Assembly (NCBI GenBank): GCA_029624765.1
Contig: JARSSO010000048.1
Coordinates: 1 to 54,015 of the forward strand
Origin: Candidatus Contendibacter sp.
Lineage (GTDB): Bacteria; Pseudomonadota; Gammaproteobacteria; Competibacterales; Competibacteraceae
Direction: 5' to 3'
DNA: 54,015 nucleotides
The notes under the pieces are model-generated. The model saw only the letters and a program-made list of their open reading frames with translations, ran no database searches and was not told the DNA's origin. Of the stretch, positions 9,606 to 18,412 are shown in pieces. Position 1 is the first letter of the stretch; the number at the start of each line of letters is the position of its first letter. A program made the position numbers and the translations under genes.

Positions 9606-10511
9606 TTACGCTACCTGCCTCAATCCTGGTTCCCCCCGCCAATAGCCATCACAAGCGCCGTACGGCAATTTGGCACTGAGTGCCCGTGCTGCCTCCAATG
9701 GATTGCGTTTCCCACGCACACAGGCAGTAAACGCCTCGATCACCGTTTCCGTTCCCTCGGTCTGTGGACTGATCCGCAGCACATCCACCTTTAATTCCCG
9801 CAATTCCGCCAATTCTGGCAGCAGGTTGCAGGTCTGTGCCGATTGGGTCTGGATACCGTTGATCGCCAGAAACGCCTGCCCCTCGCGGGTACTCAAGGTC
9901 AATCCTTCGGGGTAATCGAGACAGCGATACTGGCAATCATCCTTTGGTAAATCGTGATGTCGCGCGGTGAAACAGCGGGCCGAATACGCCAGCGGCAGGC
10001 GACCGTACACGAACACCTCGGTTTCTACCTTGTCGGGCCGCTCGACCTGAATCGCGGCCAGCGTCGTCCGCGACAACTCCACTGGCATCACCCACCGCTT
10101 AGCGCCCAGCCCGGCCAGGAAGCGCAAAGTCCGACCGCTGTACACGTTGATACCGGTACCCAGGACGAATGCCACTCCCTTTTCGGCCAGCAGCCGCACG
10201 GCGCCCATATCGTTCGCTTCCACGGTAAACCGGCCGTTCTCGCACAAGCGGCGCAGCGTCTTCAGTTCCGATTCTGCTTCCAGTAACGCCATCGTGGACA
10301 GGATCACCTCCTTGCCCGCCGCGCTCATCCGTCCCGCCAACGCCAGCCAATCAGCAGTATTCATGGCGTGGCGCTTGGAGCACACCGTCTCGCCGAGATA
10401 AACGATGTCCACCGGCGCGGCGCTCATCCGCTCGTAAAAATCCAGCAATTTTTCCTGCGGCCAGTAATACAGCACCGGCCCCAGCGCCAGTTTGGGTTGA
10501 TGTTCGGTCAT
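9606..10511 (-). CDS. ubiV: UbiV, anaerobic ubiquinone hydroxylation protein (U32 family)
   Basis: A 301-residue member of the peptidase-U32-like family. It matches UbiV (YhbV) in length, in the GPVLYYWP opening and in its cysteines: one in YLGETVCSKRH, three in ARCFTARH..DDCQYRCLDYPEG. In E. coli, UbiU and UbiV form a 4Fe-4S heterodimer that hydroxylates ubiquinone precursors without oxygen, using prephenate as hydroxyl donor. The ATG at 10511 is chosen because the family starts there; the frame is open further upstream but only as a shadow of ubiU. It is the last gene of the purH-to-ubiV operon, 11 bases after ubiU. No ubiT homologue is seen in the window. Confidence 0.93.
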   Translation of the reverse strand: MTEHQPKLALGPVLYYWPQEKLLDFYERMSAAPVDIVYLGETVCSKRHAMNTADWLALAGRMSAAGKEVILSTMALLEAESELKTLRRLCENGRFTVEANDMGAVRLLAEKGVAFVLGTGINVYSGRTLRFLAGLGAKRWVMPVELSRTTLAAIQVERPDKVETEVFVYGRLPLAYSARCFTARHHDLPKDDCQYRCLDYPEGLTLSTREGQAFLAINGIQTQSAQTCNLLPELAELRELKVDVLRISPQTEGTETVIEAFTACVRGKRNPLEAARALSAKLPYGACDGYWRGEPGLRQVA

Positions 10512-10522
10512 GATCGCCGCCC

Positions 10523-11554
10523 TCACTGCCAGGTCCGGTGATAGGCGCCCAAGGTGGTCTGGTGACCTTCCGACACCTTGCCCAATTCCCGCTGCCATTC
10601 GGCCTTGGGGACGTAGGCGGCCGGATTGCGCCGGCAGGCATCGATGGCTGCGCGCCAAACCTTGGTCACCTGGGTCACGTAGGCCGGGCTGCGCTGGCGA
10701 CCTTCGATCTTGATCGCCGCGATGCCCATTTCCTGCAACTCCGGCAACAATTCCAAAGTATTCAAGCTGGTCGGCTCCTCGATGGCGTAATATGTCTGAT
10801 CCGCCACCTCGAACCGGCCTTTGCAAAGGGTCGGATAACCGGCCGGTTCGCCCGGCGCGTAGCGGTCGATCAAGAGACCGCTCAGCCGGCTTTCCAGCCC
10901 TCGCGGTGTTTCCTCCCAGCGCACGGCCTTGGCCGGCGAACAGACGCCGCACATGTTGGGCGATTCGCCGGTGATGTAGGACGACAGCAAACAGCGGCCC
11001 TCCACCATGATGCACAGCCCGCCAAAGCCGAATACCTCGATATCGACCGGGCTGTTTTCCAAGACGTGTTTTACTTGCGGCAAGGACAGCACGCGGGGCA
11101 ACACCACTCGCCGAATGCCGAAATGTTCGTGATAAAAGCGGATGGCTTCGTAATTGGTGGCGGAACCCTGCACCGACAGATGCAGCGGCAAATTCGGGTG
11201 CTGGCTACAGGCGTACTCCAGCACGCTGATGTCGGCGGCGATGATCGCGTCCACGCCAAGTTCCGCCGCCTGATCCACCGCTCGCTGCCAGCGTTCCCAA
11301 CCGCTGGGCTGGGGAAAGGTGTTGAGCGCGACGAACACTCGCCGGCCCTTGGCGTGGGCGTACTGGACTCCTTGAGCAGCCGTTTTGGCGTCGAAATTCA
11401 GGCCGGGAAAATGGCGGGCGTTGGTGTCGTCGCGGAAGCCGATATAAACCGAATCGGCGCCGTGATCCACGGCGGTTTTCAGCGAGGGCAGATTACCGGC
11501 GGGACAGACCAGTTCCAGGGGCTTCGGTTGCGAGGATGGAGCGGAAACGGCCAT
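10523..11554 (-). CDS. ubiU: UbiU, anaerobic ubiquinone hydroxylation protein (U32 family)
   Basis: A 343-residue U32-family protein matching UbiU (YhbU). The start LELVCPAGNLPSLKTAVDHGAD and the cysteine set in FGGLCIMVEGRCLLSSY, NMCGVCSPAK and PTLCKGRFEV provide the 4Fe-4S ligands. It is the obligate partner of UbiV encoded next door in oxygen-independent ubiquinone biosynthesis. The ATG at 11554 lies 2 bases after the purD stop, so the two genes are almost certainly co-translated. Linking ubiUV to purD is not the E. coli arrangement (ubiT is separate and ubiUV form their own operon there). It implies expression under the purine operon promoter or an internal one. Confidence 0.94.
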   Translation of the reverse strand: MAVSAPSSQPKPLELVCPAGNLPSLKTAVDHGADSVYIGFRDDTNARHFPGLNFDAKTAAQGVQYAHAKGRRVFVALNTFPQPSGWERWQRAVDQAAELGVDAIIAADISVLEYACSQHPNLPLHLSVQGSATNYEAIRFYHEHFGIRRVVLPRVLSLPQVKHVLENSPVDIEVFGFGGLCIMVEGRCLLSSYITGESPNMCGVCSPAKAVRWEETPRGLESRLSGLLIDRYAPGEPAGYPTLCKGRFEVADQTYYAIEEPTSLNTLELLPELQEMGIAAIKIEGRQRSPAYVTQVTKVWRAAIDACRRNPAAYVPKAEWQRELGKVSEGHQTTLGAYHRTWQ

Positions 11555-11556
11555 AT

Positions 11557-12855
11557 TCACTCCCCCCGCTCCCGCGCGATGGCCCGATAGCCGATGTCGG
11601 TTCGATAATAAACCCCGTCCCAGCACACCCGCTTGACCAGGTTGTAGGCTAGGCTTTGCGCTTCGGCGACCGTGCCGCCCAGCGCGGTGGCGCACAGCAC
11701 CCGCCCGCCGTGGGTCACGATCTGGCCGCTCTTCGCCTCCAGCGTGCCGGCGTGGAACAGCTTCGCGTCACCAGCCAACTCCTCGTCGTGGCGCGGCAAA
11801 CCGGCGATGACATCGCCCTTGCGATAAGCGCCCGGATAGCCGGCGGCGGTCATCACCACGCCCAGCGCCGGTCGGGGGTCCCAATCCGCCTCGATTTCAT
11901 CCAACCGTCCGTCCAGCGCCACGCCGCACAATTCCACCAAATCGGAGCGCAACCGCATGATCAGCGGCTGGGTTTCAGGATCGCCCAACCGACAGTTGTA
12001 TTCGAGCACCTTGGGGCCGTCGGCGGTGATCATCAAGCCGGCGTAGAGAAAGCCGACGTAACGACAGCCTTCCGCCGCCATGCCGCGCATCGTCGGTTCG
12101 ATGATTTCGGCCATGATCCGCGCGTGCAATTCCGGCGTCACCACCGGCGCGGGGGAATAGGCGCCCATGCCGCCCGTGTTCGGGCCTCGGTCGCCGTTGT
12201 CGCGGGCCTTGTGATCCTGCGAGGACGCGAACGGCAAAATGTGCTCGCCGTCGGTCATCACGATGAAGCTGGCTTCCTCGCCGTGCAGAAACTCCTCCAC
12301 CACCACCCGATGGCCGGCCTTGCCGAAATCCGCGCCGCTCAGCATCCCGCGCATGGCGGCGATGGCCTCGTCCTCGCTCTGCGCCAGAATGACACCCTTG
12401 CCCGCCGCCAACCCGTCGGCCTTGACCACCACCGGCGCACCCATCTCGCGGATGTAGGCTTCCGCCGCGTCGGGATCGGTGAAGCTCTGGTAGCGGGCGG
12501 TGGGGATGCGATGGCGGGCCAAAAAATCCTTGGTGAAGGTTTTGGAGCCTTCCAGTTGCGCGGCCGCCTTACTCGGCCCGAAACAGCGCAGGCCGGCGTT
12601 GGCGAACAGGTCGGTGATCCCCAGCACCAGCGGCACCTCGGGACCGATGATGGTCAAGTCCACCTGATGGCCCTGAGCGAACTTGAGCAGGTCCGGCGGA
12701 TCGTCGGCGGTGATGGCGATGTTGGTCACCTTGGGTTCGCGGGCGGTGCCGGCGTTGCCGGGCGCGACGTAGACGTTGCTCACCCGGCTGGATTGCGCCA
12801 CTTTCCAGGCCAGGGCGTGTTCGCGGCCACCGCCGCCGACGATCAGGATGTTCAT
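11557..12855 (-). CDS. purD: PurD, phosphoribosylamine-glycine ligase (GAR synthetase)
   Basis: A 432-residue ATP-grasp enzyme catalysing the second step of purine synthesis, joining phosphoribosylamine and glycine. Seen are the N-terminal MNILIVGGGGREHALAWK, ATP-grasp segment VVVKADGLAAGKGVI, GPNTGGMGAYSP, and the metal-site motif EYNCRLGDPETQ. Length is normal. Its ATG overlaps the TGA of the upstream DUF3226 gene (ATGA, 12852-12855), so translation is coupled to that accessory gene rather than directly to purH, which is the usual upstream neighbour. Housekeeping function appears intact. Confidence 0.97.
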   Translation of the reverse strand: MNILIVGGGGREHALAWKVAQSSRVSNVYVAPGNAGTAREPKVTNIAITADDPPDLLKFAQGHQVDLTIIGPEVPLVLGITDLFANAGLRCFGPSKAAAQLEGSKTFTKDFLARHRIPTARYQSFTDPDAAEAYIREMGAPVVVKADGLAAGKGVILAQSEDEAIAAMRGMLSGADFGKAGHRVVVEEFLHGEEASFIVMTDGEHILPFASSQDHKARDNGDRGPNTGGMGAYSPAPVVTPELHARIMAEIIEPTMRGMAAEGCRYVGFLYAGLMITADGPKVLEYNCRLGDPETQPLIMRLRSDLVELCGVALDGRLDEIEADWDPRPALGVVMTAAGYPGAYRKGDVIAGLPRHDEELAGDAKLFHAGTLEAKSGQIVTHGGRVLCATALGGTVAEAQSLAYNLVKRVCWDGVYYRTDIGYRAIARERGE

Positions 12856-13496
12856 GGATTGAATAGTCTCATTAGCCAATCGATAAAAGCCTTGGCGGTT
12901 TGGGTATGAGGCTGTAATACTTGGGCGGTGACGGCTTGACCCAATGGTTTTCCGGGTTCGTCTTGCCACGCCAGATAAGTGTGAATCACAGCCTTGCTGA
13001 GATGAGTTTCTTTGAAAGATGTCAATTGCTTGCTTTTTGCATTAGCAATACAGTTTTTAGCCGAATCTATTCCATCTTGGGGCACCAGATCAATTAAAAA
13101 ATCCTCCAGCATTCCCGGATTTTTATTATCCGGCATCAGCCAAACACCTAATTTCGGTTTGCCATTTTGTCCAGCAAGGATGACGCCTTCTGGAGTCGGC
13201 TCATCTGGAAAAGGATAAGCCTTAAGTTCCGGCTTCTCTTTAATCTGCCGCCAACGTCCCATGACATCTGGCGAATCGGCATCAACCACAATACCAATTA
13301 TTTCTGGTCCATCCGATTGTAAAATCAGCGCATTTAAACGCCTCAAAGCTTCAATATCATTCCCGCACTGGTAGATTCCAAAATTTTCGGGAACACTACA
13401 AACGCCGCACAAAGCCATAATAACATGACAATCATTAATCCCCTCGACCAGTAAAACATGCTTGCCTTCGTATCTGCAAGGTTCCTTGGCTCTCAC
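12852..13496 (-). CDS. DUF3226 TOPRIM-like protein, partner of adjacent ATPase
   Basis: A 214-residue protein with TOPRIM-type signatures. The conserved glutamate lies in HVLLVEGINDCHVI (near residue 18), a DxD-type acidic motif in IIGIVVDADSPDVMGRW, and LGVWLMPDNKNPGMLEDFL is characteristic of DUF3226. TOPRIM domains bind metal and cut or join nucleic acid phosphodiesters in OLD nucleases, RNase M5, primases and topoisomerases. The GTG start immediately follows the ATPase stop (TAAGTG) with a GAGGTG ribosome site inside the ATPase end. The stop overlaps the purD start by 4 bases. The gene is AT-richer than its purine neighbours. I infer a two-protein ATPase/nuclease module; nuclease activity is not proven. 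Confidence 0.85.
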   Translation of the reverse strand: MRAKEPCRYEGKHVLLVEGINDCHVIMALCGVCSVPENFGIYQCGNDIEALRRLNALILQSDGPEIIGIVVDADSPDVMGRWRQIKEKPELKAYPFPDEPTPEGVILAGQNGKPKLGVWLMPDNKNPGMLEDFLIDLVPQDGIDSAKNCIANAKSKQLTSFKETHLSKAVIHTYLAWQDEPGKPLGQAVTAQVLQPHTQTAKAFIDWLMRLFNP

Positions 13497-14546
13497 TTAA
13501 CGCACCTCGACATTCATATCCAAGGCATCGGAGAGCGTTTCGAGAGAGTAGGCGATAGATTTTACGTCATTGTCTGGATCAGAATCTAAACGGTGGAAAC
13601 TACCTATTAACTCGTTCTGTTCCCAAGCTTGCTTGAATCCTTGTATGCAATCTCGACTGTGGGTAGTGGCAAATACTTGAACATTTAATCTTTCTGCCAA
13701 AGTGAAAACAGTATTCCATACCTTTGGCAACACTGACCAATGCAATCCATTCTCAAACTCATCCACCAAAAGCGTACCATCCTTGGCATTGGCAAGCGCG
13801 AGTATCAAATGAAAGAGGCGAGTCATACCATCGCCCATGCTCTTAAGTGGAAAGCGTTCAGAAGATTGCTCGAGTCTTACAATAGGTATTCTATATTTAT
13901 CAGAGTTTTGAGCACCAACCAGCGCTACTCCCCTTATATTAGAATTAATCAGCTTAAGACCATTGACTATCTCATCTTGTGTATCTGTAAGATTAATTTT
14001 GTCCCATAGCAATGATATTTTTTCCTCGCTCATTCCTCTAGCAGAAATGATTTGAATGTTTTCTTTGTAGCTTAGCTGGCTTCTACGAACCCTCCCACTC
14101 ATCTGAGCTATACTTCCTGGCTCTTTTAAGGAATATAATATATTTATTCCCCCTTTTTTAAAATTAAGATTGATAGTATTCGATTCTATGCTTATATAAA
14201 TATACAAATTATAAGATTTTTCATTTTTTAATAAACCTATTTCTATTCGATCTTTATCCGAATCTGGCAAGTGGTAACCGTAAAATAAATACCTAAAAGG
14301 GTGTTCAAATCTGTATATGATATTCTCATCTTCTATGTCTTTCTCCCATAATTCATTGCGCTGGGAAAGCAACTCCCATAAAACATTAGGTAAAGCCAAA
14401 GCATTGCTCTTATAGATGTATAAAGCCTCCAACAAACAACTCTTCCCTGAGTTGTTCTTACCGACAATAAGATTGACTCGATTCAATCGTCCGATCTCAA
14501 GTTTCCTGAAAAGCCGGAAGTTTTTGACAAACAGTGAATCGAGCAT
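13497..14546 (-). CDS. AAA/ABC-type ATPase (OLD-like), inserted after purH
   Basis: A 349-residue ATPase of the AAA_15/AAA_21 (OLD-like) class. Walker A is VGKNNSGKS at residues 28-36. A central variable region precedes LKSMGDGMTRLFHLIL (signature-like helix). Walker B is TLLVDEFENGLHW near residue 260, then FATTHSRDCIQGF (D-loop/His switch). The N-terminus (DSLFVKNFRLFRKLEIGRLNRVNLIVG) is the standard start of this class. It lacks its own TOPRIM domain; the following DUF3226 gene supplies one. Its ATG lies 10 bases after the purH stop, and the ribosome site GAGGAA overlaps that TGA. Base composition is strikingly AT-rich compared with purH and purD. This supports recent acquisition. Role in phage defence or DNA surveillance is inference from family. 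Confidence 0.88.
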   Translation of the reverse strand: MLDSLFVKNFRLFRKLEIGRLNRVNLIVGKNNSGKSCLLEALYIYKSNALALPNVLWELLSQRNELWEKDIEDENIIYRFEHPFRYLFYGYHLPDSDKDRIEIGLLKNEKSYNLYIYISIESNTINLNFKKGGINILYSLKEPGSIAQMSGRVRRSQLSYKENIQIISARGMSEEKISLLWDKINLTDTQDEIVNGLKLINSNIRGVALVGAQNSDKYRIPIVRLEQSSERFPLKSMGDGMTRLFHLILALANAKDGTLLVDEFENGLHWSVLPKVWNTVFTLAERLNVQVFATTHSRDCIQGFKQAWEQNELIGSFHRLDSDPDNDVKSIAYSLETLSDALDMNVEVR

Positions 14547-14556
14547 AGTGGATTCC

Positions 14557-16137
14557 TCAATGCCGGAAATGCCGCATTCCAGTAAATACCATCGTCATGC
14601 CGTGCTCGTCGGCGGCGGCGATCACCTCGCTGTCGCGCATGGAGCCGCCCGGTTCGATAACGGCGGTGATGCCCTGTTCGGCGGCGAGGTCGATGCCGTC
14701 GCGGAACGGGAAAAACGCATCGGAGGCCATCGCCGCGCCTTTCAATTCCAGCTTCTCCTCTCGCGCTTTCATGATGGCGATATTGGCCGAGAACACCCGG
14801 CTCATCTGGCCGGCGCCGACGCCGAGAATCATGCCATCCTTGCCGTAGACGATAGCGTTGGATTTGACGAATTTCACCACATGCCAGGCGAACAGCAGGT
14901 CGATCATCTCCCGGTCGGTTGGCTGCCGCTTGGTTACCACTTTCAAGTCCGACCTGGCGACCTGGCCCAGGTCGCGATCCTGCACCAGCAGGCCGCCCGT
15001 GACCCGCTTGAAATCCCAGCCCGGCGCGCGAACATCGCCCCAATTGCCGCAGGCCAGCACTCGCACGTTCTGCTTGCTGGCGGTCGCGGCCAACGCCTCC
15101 GGCGTCACTTCCGGGGCGATGATGACCTCGACGAACTGCCGATCCACGATGGCCCTGGCGGTCGCGCCATCCAGCGGCTGGTTGAAGGCGATGATGCCGC
15201 CGAAAGCCGAGGTCGGGTCGGTTTTATAGGCGCGGTCGTAAGCTTCCAGAATGCTCGAACCGATGGCCACGCCGCAGGGATTGGCGTGCTTGACGATGAC
15301 GCAGGCCGGTACGTCGAAGCCTTTGACGCATTCCAGCGCGGCGTCGGTATCGGCGACGTTGTTATAGGACAACTCCTTGCCCTGCAACTGGCGAGCGGTG
15401 GCGATGCAGGCTTCCGCCGGTTTCGGTTCGACGTAGAACGCCGCGCCCTGGTGCGGATTTTCGCCGTAGCGCATCTCCTGGGCCTTGCGGAACTGGACGC
15501 TGTAGGTCCGCGGAAACGGATCGCGCTGGCCGTCGGCCTTGATGGAACCCAGATAGTTGGCAATCGCGCCGTCGTAACGGCCGGTGTGCTCGAACACCTT
15601 GACCGCCAGATCGAACCGGGTGGCGGCGCTCACCGCCCCAGCGTTATCCCCCATTTCGGCCAGAATCCGTCCGTAGTCGCCAGCATCCACCACCACGGTC
15701 ACCGCCGCGTGATTCTTGGCCGCCCCCCGCAGCATCGCCGGCCCGCCGATGTCGATGTTTTCGATGGCGTCCGCCAAGGCGCAACCCGGTTTAGCGACCG
15801 TGACCTCGAACGGGTAGAGGTTCACCACCAGCAAATCGATGGGTGGAATGCTGTGCTCGGCCATCGCCCCGTCGTCCTCGCCGCGCCGGCCCAGCAAGCC
15901 ACCGTGAATTTTGGGGTGCAGGGTCTTGAGGCGGCCGTCCATCATTTCCGGGAAGCCGGTGTAATCGGCGACTTCGATGGCGGGAATACCGTTGCTGGCC
16001 AGCAGCTTGGCGGTACCGCCGGTGGAAAGAATCTCCACGCCCCGTTCGACCAGAGCGCGGGCAAAGTCCACGATGCCGGTCTTGTCGGAAACGCTGATCA
16101 GGGCGCGGCGAATGGGAAGAGCGGTTGTTGAATTCAT
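14557..16137 (-). CDS. purH: PurH, AICAR formyltransferase / IMP cyclohydrolase
   Basis: A 526-residue bifunctional enzyme for the last two steps of IMP synthesis. The N-terminal MGS-like cyclohydrolase domain begins [18 protein letters not shown] and contains the signature [16 protein letters not shown]. The C-terminal AICAR transformylase domain has the catalytic [12 protein letters not shown] lysine-histidine pair. The protein ends with the canonical [14 protein letters not shown], so the 3' end is intact despite the accessory genes placed right after it. Normally purD follows directly; here an ATPase and a DUF3226 gene intervene. Confidence 0.97.
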   Translation of the reverse strand: MNSTTALPIRRALISVSDKTGIVDFARALVERGVEILSTGGTAKLLASNGIPAIEVADYTGFPEMMDGRLKTLHPKIHGGLLGRRGEDDGAMAEHSIPPIDLLVVNLYPFEVTVAKPGCALADAIENIDIGGPAMLRGAAKNHAAVTVVVDAGDYGRILAEMGDNAGAVSAATRFDLAVKVFEHTGRYDGAIANYLGSIKADGQRDPFPRTYSVQFRKAQEMRYGENPHQGAAFYVEPKPAEACIATARQLQGKELSYNNVADTDAALECVKGFDVPACVIVKHANPCGVAIGSSILEAYDRAYKTDPTSAFGGIIAFNQPLDGATARAIVDRQFVEVIIAPEVTPEALAATASKQNVRVLACGNWGDVRAPGWDFKRVTGGLLVQDRDLGQVARSDLKVVTKRQPTDREMIDLLFAWHVVKFVKSNAIVYGKDGMILGVGAGQMSRVFSANIAIMKAREEKLELKGAAMASDAFFPFRDGIDLAAEQGITAVIEPGGSMRDSEVIAAADEHGMTMVFTGMRHFRH

Positions 16138-16167
16138 GCGAAAGTCCGTTGCGTCGAAAAGAGAAGT

Positions 16168-16791
16168 TTAATTGTGGGAACTGTTATCGCGGAGCGCGGC
16201 GCGCAAGGCGCGCACCGCTTGGGTCTGACTCGATTCGCCCATGCGACGGGCGATCAGCGCGGGATCGAGATCGGGCAGGAGGCGGCTCCGCGTGCTGTCG
16301 AGATACTCCTGGTCCTGGAGAACGACAAAACGGAGCGCGCCCTTCTGCCAAAACCACACCTCCGGCACCCGCAAACCCCGGTAGACCTCCAGCTTGTCGA
16401 TGCCGCCCGAGGTCCAAACTACCTCGATGGCGATGTCCGGAATGGTCGGCTCGGCATCCCGCGGCCCCACGACATAGCATTCGTCGGCTTCGACGCCCAG
16501 CTTGTCCTTGGCGGACTTGACCGTCCACGAACCATAGCCGTTCAGCTCGATGCCTCGCTCCTCCGCGTAGGCTTCCAGCAGGCGGGCCAAGGTCTTTTTA
16601 AATATCTCGTGGTTGATCGAGGGCGACATCAGTTCGAGCTCTCCGTCCAGGTATGTCACGCGCGCGCCGCTTTGCTCGCCGCGCAGAGCCAGGAAGGATT
16701 CGTAACCTTCCCAGCTAATGCCGTGCAGGCGAACGCGCTGGTCGATGTGCTCGACGGGAATCGTCGGGGGGAGGTTCGGTGCTGAAATCAT
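16168..16791 (-). CDS. Uma2-family (DUF820) PD-(D/E)XK nuclease-like protein
   Basis: A 207-residue Uma2/DUF820 protein, a family with a restriction-endonuclease fold that is very abundant in cyanobacteria and some proteobacteria. Hallmarks are the helix YESFLALRGE, VTYLDGELELMSPSINHEIFKKTLARLLEAY, and the core PTIPDIAIEVVWTSG..KLEVYRGLRVPEVWFW, where D, E and K give the PD-(D/E)XK site. The gene stops 30 bases before purH on the same strand, so it is probably the first gene of the purH operon. Biological role of Uma2 proteins is poorly known; nuclease activity is inferred from fold. Confidence 0.85.
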   Translation of the reverse strand: MISAPNLPPTIPVEHIDQRVRLHGISWEGYESFLALRGEQSGARVTYLDGELELMSPSINHEIFKKTLARLLEAYAEERGIELNGYGSWTVKSAKDKLGVEADECYVVGPRDAEPTIPDIAIEVVWTSGGIDKLEVYRGLRVPEVWFWQKGALRFVVLQDQEYLDSTRSRLLPDLDPALIARRMGESSQTQAVRALRAALRDNSSHN

Positions 16792-16904
16792 GGTGGGGGT
16801 TCAAGCTTCGGTTCGCTGTTTTCCAGATGGGGTACCATTCGTCAGCCTTGGCCGATTTGGCATTATACCCTGTCGTTTCCCAACCTTCCGCCCAGAGAGG
16901 CCCC

Positions 16905-17161
16905 ATGCAGTGCGCGATCTACAAAAGCCGCAAAAAGCAGGATACTTATCTCTATCTGGCCGCCAGGGACGACTTTTCCCACGTTCCCGAAACCCTGCTG
17001 AAACTGATCGGGGAACCGATTCACGTCATGGACCTGGATCTCTCTCTCCCGAGCGCAAGCTGGCGCAGGAGGACACGGCCGAAGTGCTGCGCAACCTCCA
17101 GGAACGGGGCTGGCACTTGCAGATGCCGCGTCAGGACGAGTGGCTGGGCATCAAACATTGA
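16905..17161 (+). pseudogene. ycgL: ycgL-domain gene broken by a 2-base CT expansion
   Basis: The first 44 codons encode the start of the YcgL family (MQCAIYKSRKKQDTYLYL..., ending MDLDLS). The rest of the family (PERKLAQEDTAEVLRNLQER, ending DEWLGIKH) is found in a different frame. The switch occurs at 17040-17050 in a CT run, (CT)4 followed by CCC. Removing one CT restores an uninterrupted reading frame of normal family length to the TGA at 17159-17161. It could be a real inactivating slippage mutation or a sequencing error. The YcgL family has no firm function (structure known in E. coli). It diverges from the Uma2 gene and is followed 19 bases later by an aminotransferase. Confidence 0.8.
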
Positions 17162-17180
17162 ACCGCGCGAAATTCGACCC

Positions 17181-18377
17181 ATGTTCTCCGAACGCATCGA
17201 CCGTCTGACCAGCTCCCTGATCCGGGAACTGCTCGCCCTGACCCAGAAACCCGACATCATCTCTTTCGCCGGTGGCCTGCCAGCCCGCGAAGCGATGCCG
17301 CCACTGGATTTGGTCGATCTACCGCCCGACCTGAGCCAGTACGGCACCACCGACGGCGAGCCGGAACTGCGGGCGGTCATCGCCGCGCAGTTGTCTGCTC
17401 TCGGCCTGCGCTGCCGGCCGGAGCAGGTTTTGGTGACCACCGGCTCCCAGCAGGGCATCGATCTGGTTTCCAAACTCTACATCGACCCCGGTACGCCGGT
17501 CGCGGTGGAAGCGCCGAGCTATCTGGCGGCGCTGCAATCGTTCCGGCTGTTCGGCGCCCGGTTTGAAGAATTGCCGCTGACGCCGCGTGGCATCGATCCG
17601 GAGCAGTTGCGCCAAGTCGTTCACCGCCACCGACCGGCGTTCGTCTACCTCATCCCGACGTTCCAGAACCCGGCCGGCGTCTGCTACGACGAAGCGACTC
17701 GCGCCGAAGTCGCGACGGTGTTGCGGGAAACCGGCACGCCGTTGCTGGAGGACGAGCCGTACCGGGAACTGGTCTACGAACCGGTGGACCGTACCCCGCT
17801 CTGCGCCCGCTTGGGCGAGAAAGACACCTGGATGTACATGGGCACGTTTTCCAAGACCGGCATTCCCGGCCTGCGGGTCGGTTACGTCGCCGCATCGGAG
17901 AACGCGCATCCCTATCTGGTACGGCTCAAACAGTCCACCGATCTGCACACCAACCGCATCGGTCAATGGTGGTGCGCCCGGTTCGCGAACTCGCCCGGCT
18001 ATCCAGCGCACCTGGAGCGGCTGCGAGCGTTTTACCGGGAACGGCGCGACGCCATGCAAGCGGCGCTGACCCGCCACCTCGGCGAACTGACGCAGTGGAC
18101 CATGCCCAACGGCGGACTGTTCTTCTGGGCGCGCTTGCAGAGCGGTGGCGACACCCGCGCCCTGCTGGTGCGGGCGCTGGAGCGCAAGGTGGCGTTCATG
18201 CCCGGCGAAGCGTTCTTCGCCAGCGCCAGCGCGCAACACGGCGCCTTCATGCGACTCAACTTCAGTCACGCCACGCCCGAACAACTGGAGCGTGGCATGG
18301 CGGTTTTGGCGGAGGTGATCCGGGAACAGCACAGTCCTGTCAGCGTGGAGAATGCTGTCGGCGTGGTAGCGATTTAA
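17181..18377 (+). CDS. PLP-dependent class I aminotransferase (2-aminoadipate/MocR-type catalytic domain)
   Basis: A 398-residue fold-type I aminotransferase. It opens with SLIRELLALTQKPDIISFAGGLPA, typical of LysN/2-aminoadipate transaminase-like enzymes and of the catalytic half of MocR regulators, but no DNA-binding domain is present. VTTGSQQGIDLVSKLYIDPG binds the cofactor phosphate. IPTFQNPAGV and EDEPYREL hold the pyridine-contacting Asn and Asp. The cofactor lysine is in GTFSKTGIPGLRVGY. Substrate is probably an aromatic or branched/aliphatic amino acid; it cannot be fixed from sequence. The ATG at 17181 matches family starts, though the frame is open further upstream as the out-of-frame tail of ycgL. 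Confidence 0.9.
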   Translation: MFSERIDRLTSSLIRELLALTQKPDIISFAGGLPAREAMPPLDLVDLPPDLSQYGTTDGEPELRAVIAAQLSALGLRCRPEQVLVTTGSQQGIDLVSKLYIDPGTPVAVEAPSYLAALQSFRLFGARFEELPLTPRGIDPEQLRQVVHRHRPAFVYLIPTFQNPAGVCYDEATRAEVATVLRETGTPLLEDEPYRELVYEPVDRTPLCARLGEKDTWMYMGTFSKTGIPGLRVGYVAASENAHPYLVRLKQSTDLHTNRIGQWWCARFANSPGYPAHLERLRAFYRERRDAMQAALTRHLGELTQWTMPNGGLFFWARLQSGGDTRALLVRALERKVAFMPGEAFFASASAQHGAFMRLNFSHATPEQLERGMAVLAEVIREQHSPVSVENAVGVVAI

Positions 18378-18412
18378 GCGTTCTTGAAACGCGCGCCCAG
18401 AGGCTGCCAGGA

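Noticed and set aside
9606..11015. A 469-residue reading of the ubiV frame extending upstream through ubiU
   Set aside because: The upstream part is an out-of-frame shadow of ubiU; the family start is the ATG at 10511.
16779..18377. A 532-residue reading fusing ycgL and the aminotransferase
   Set aside because: The fusion arises only because the ycgL frameshift puts it in the aminotransferase frame; the aminotransferase family starts at 17181.
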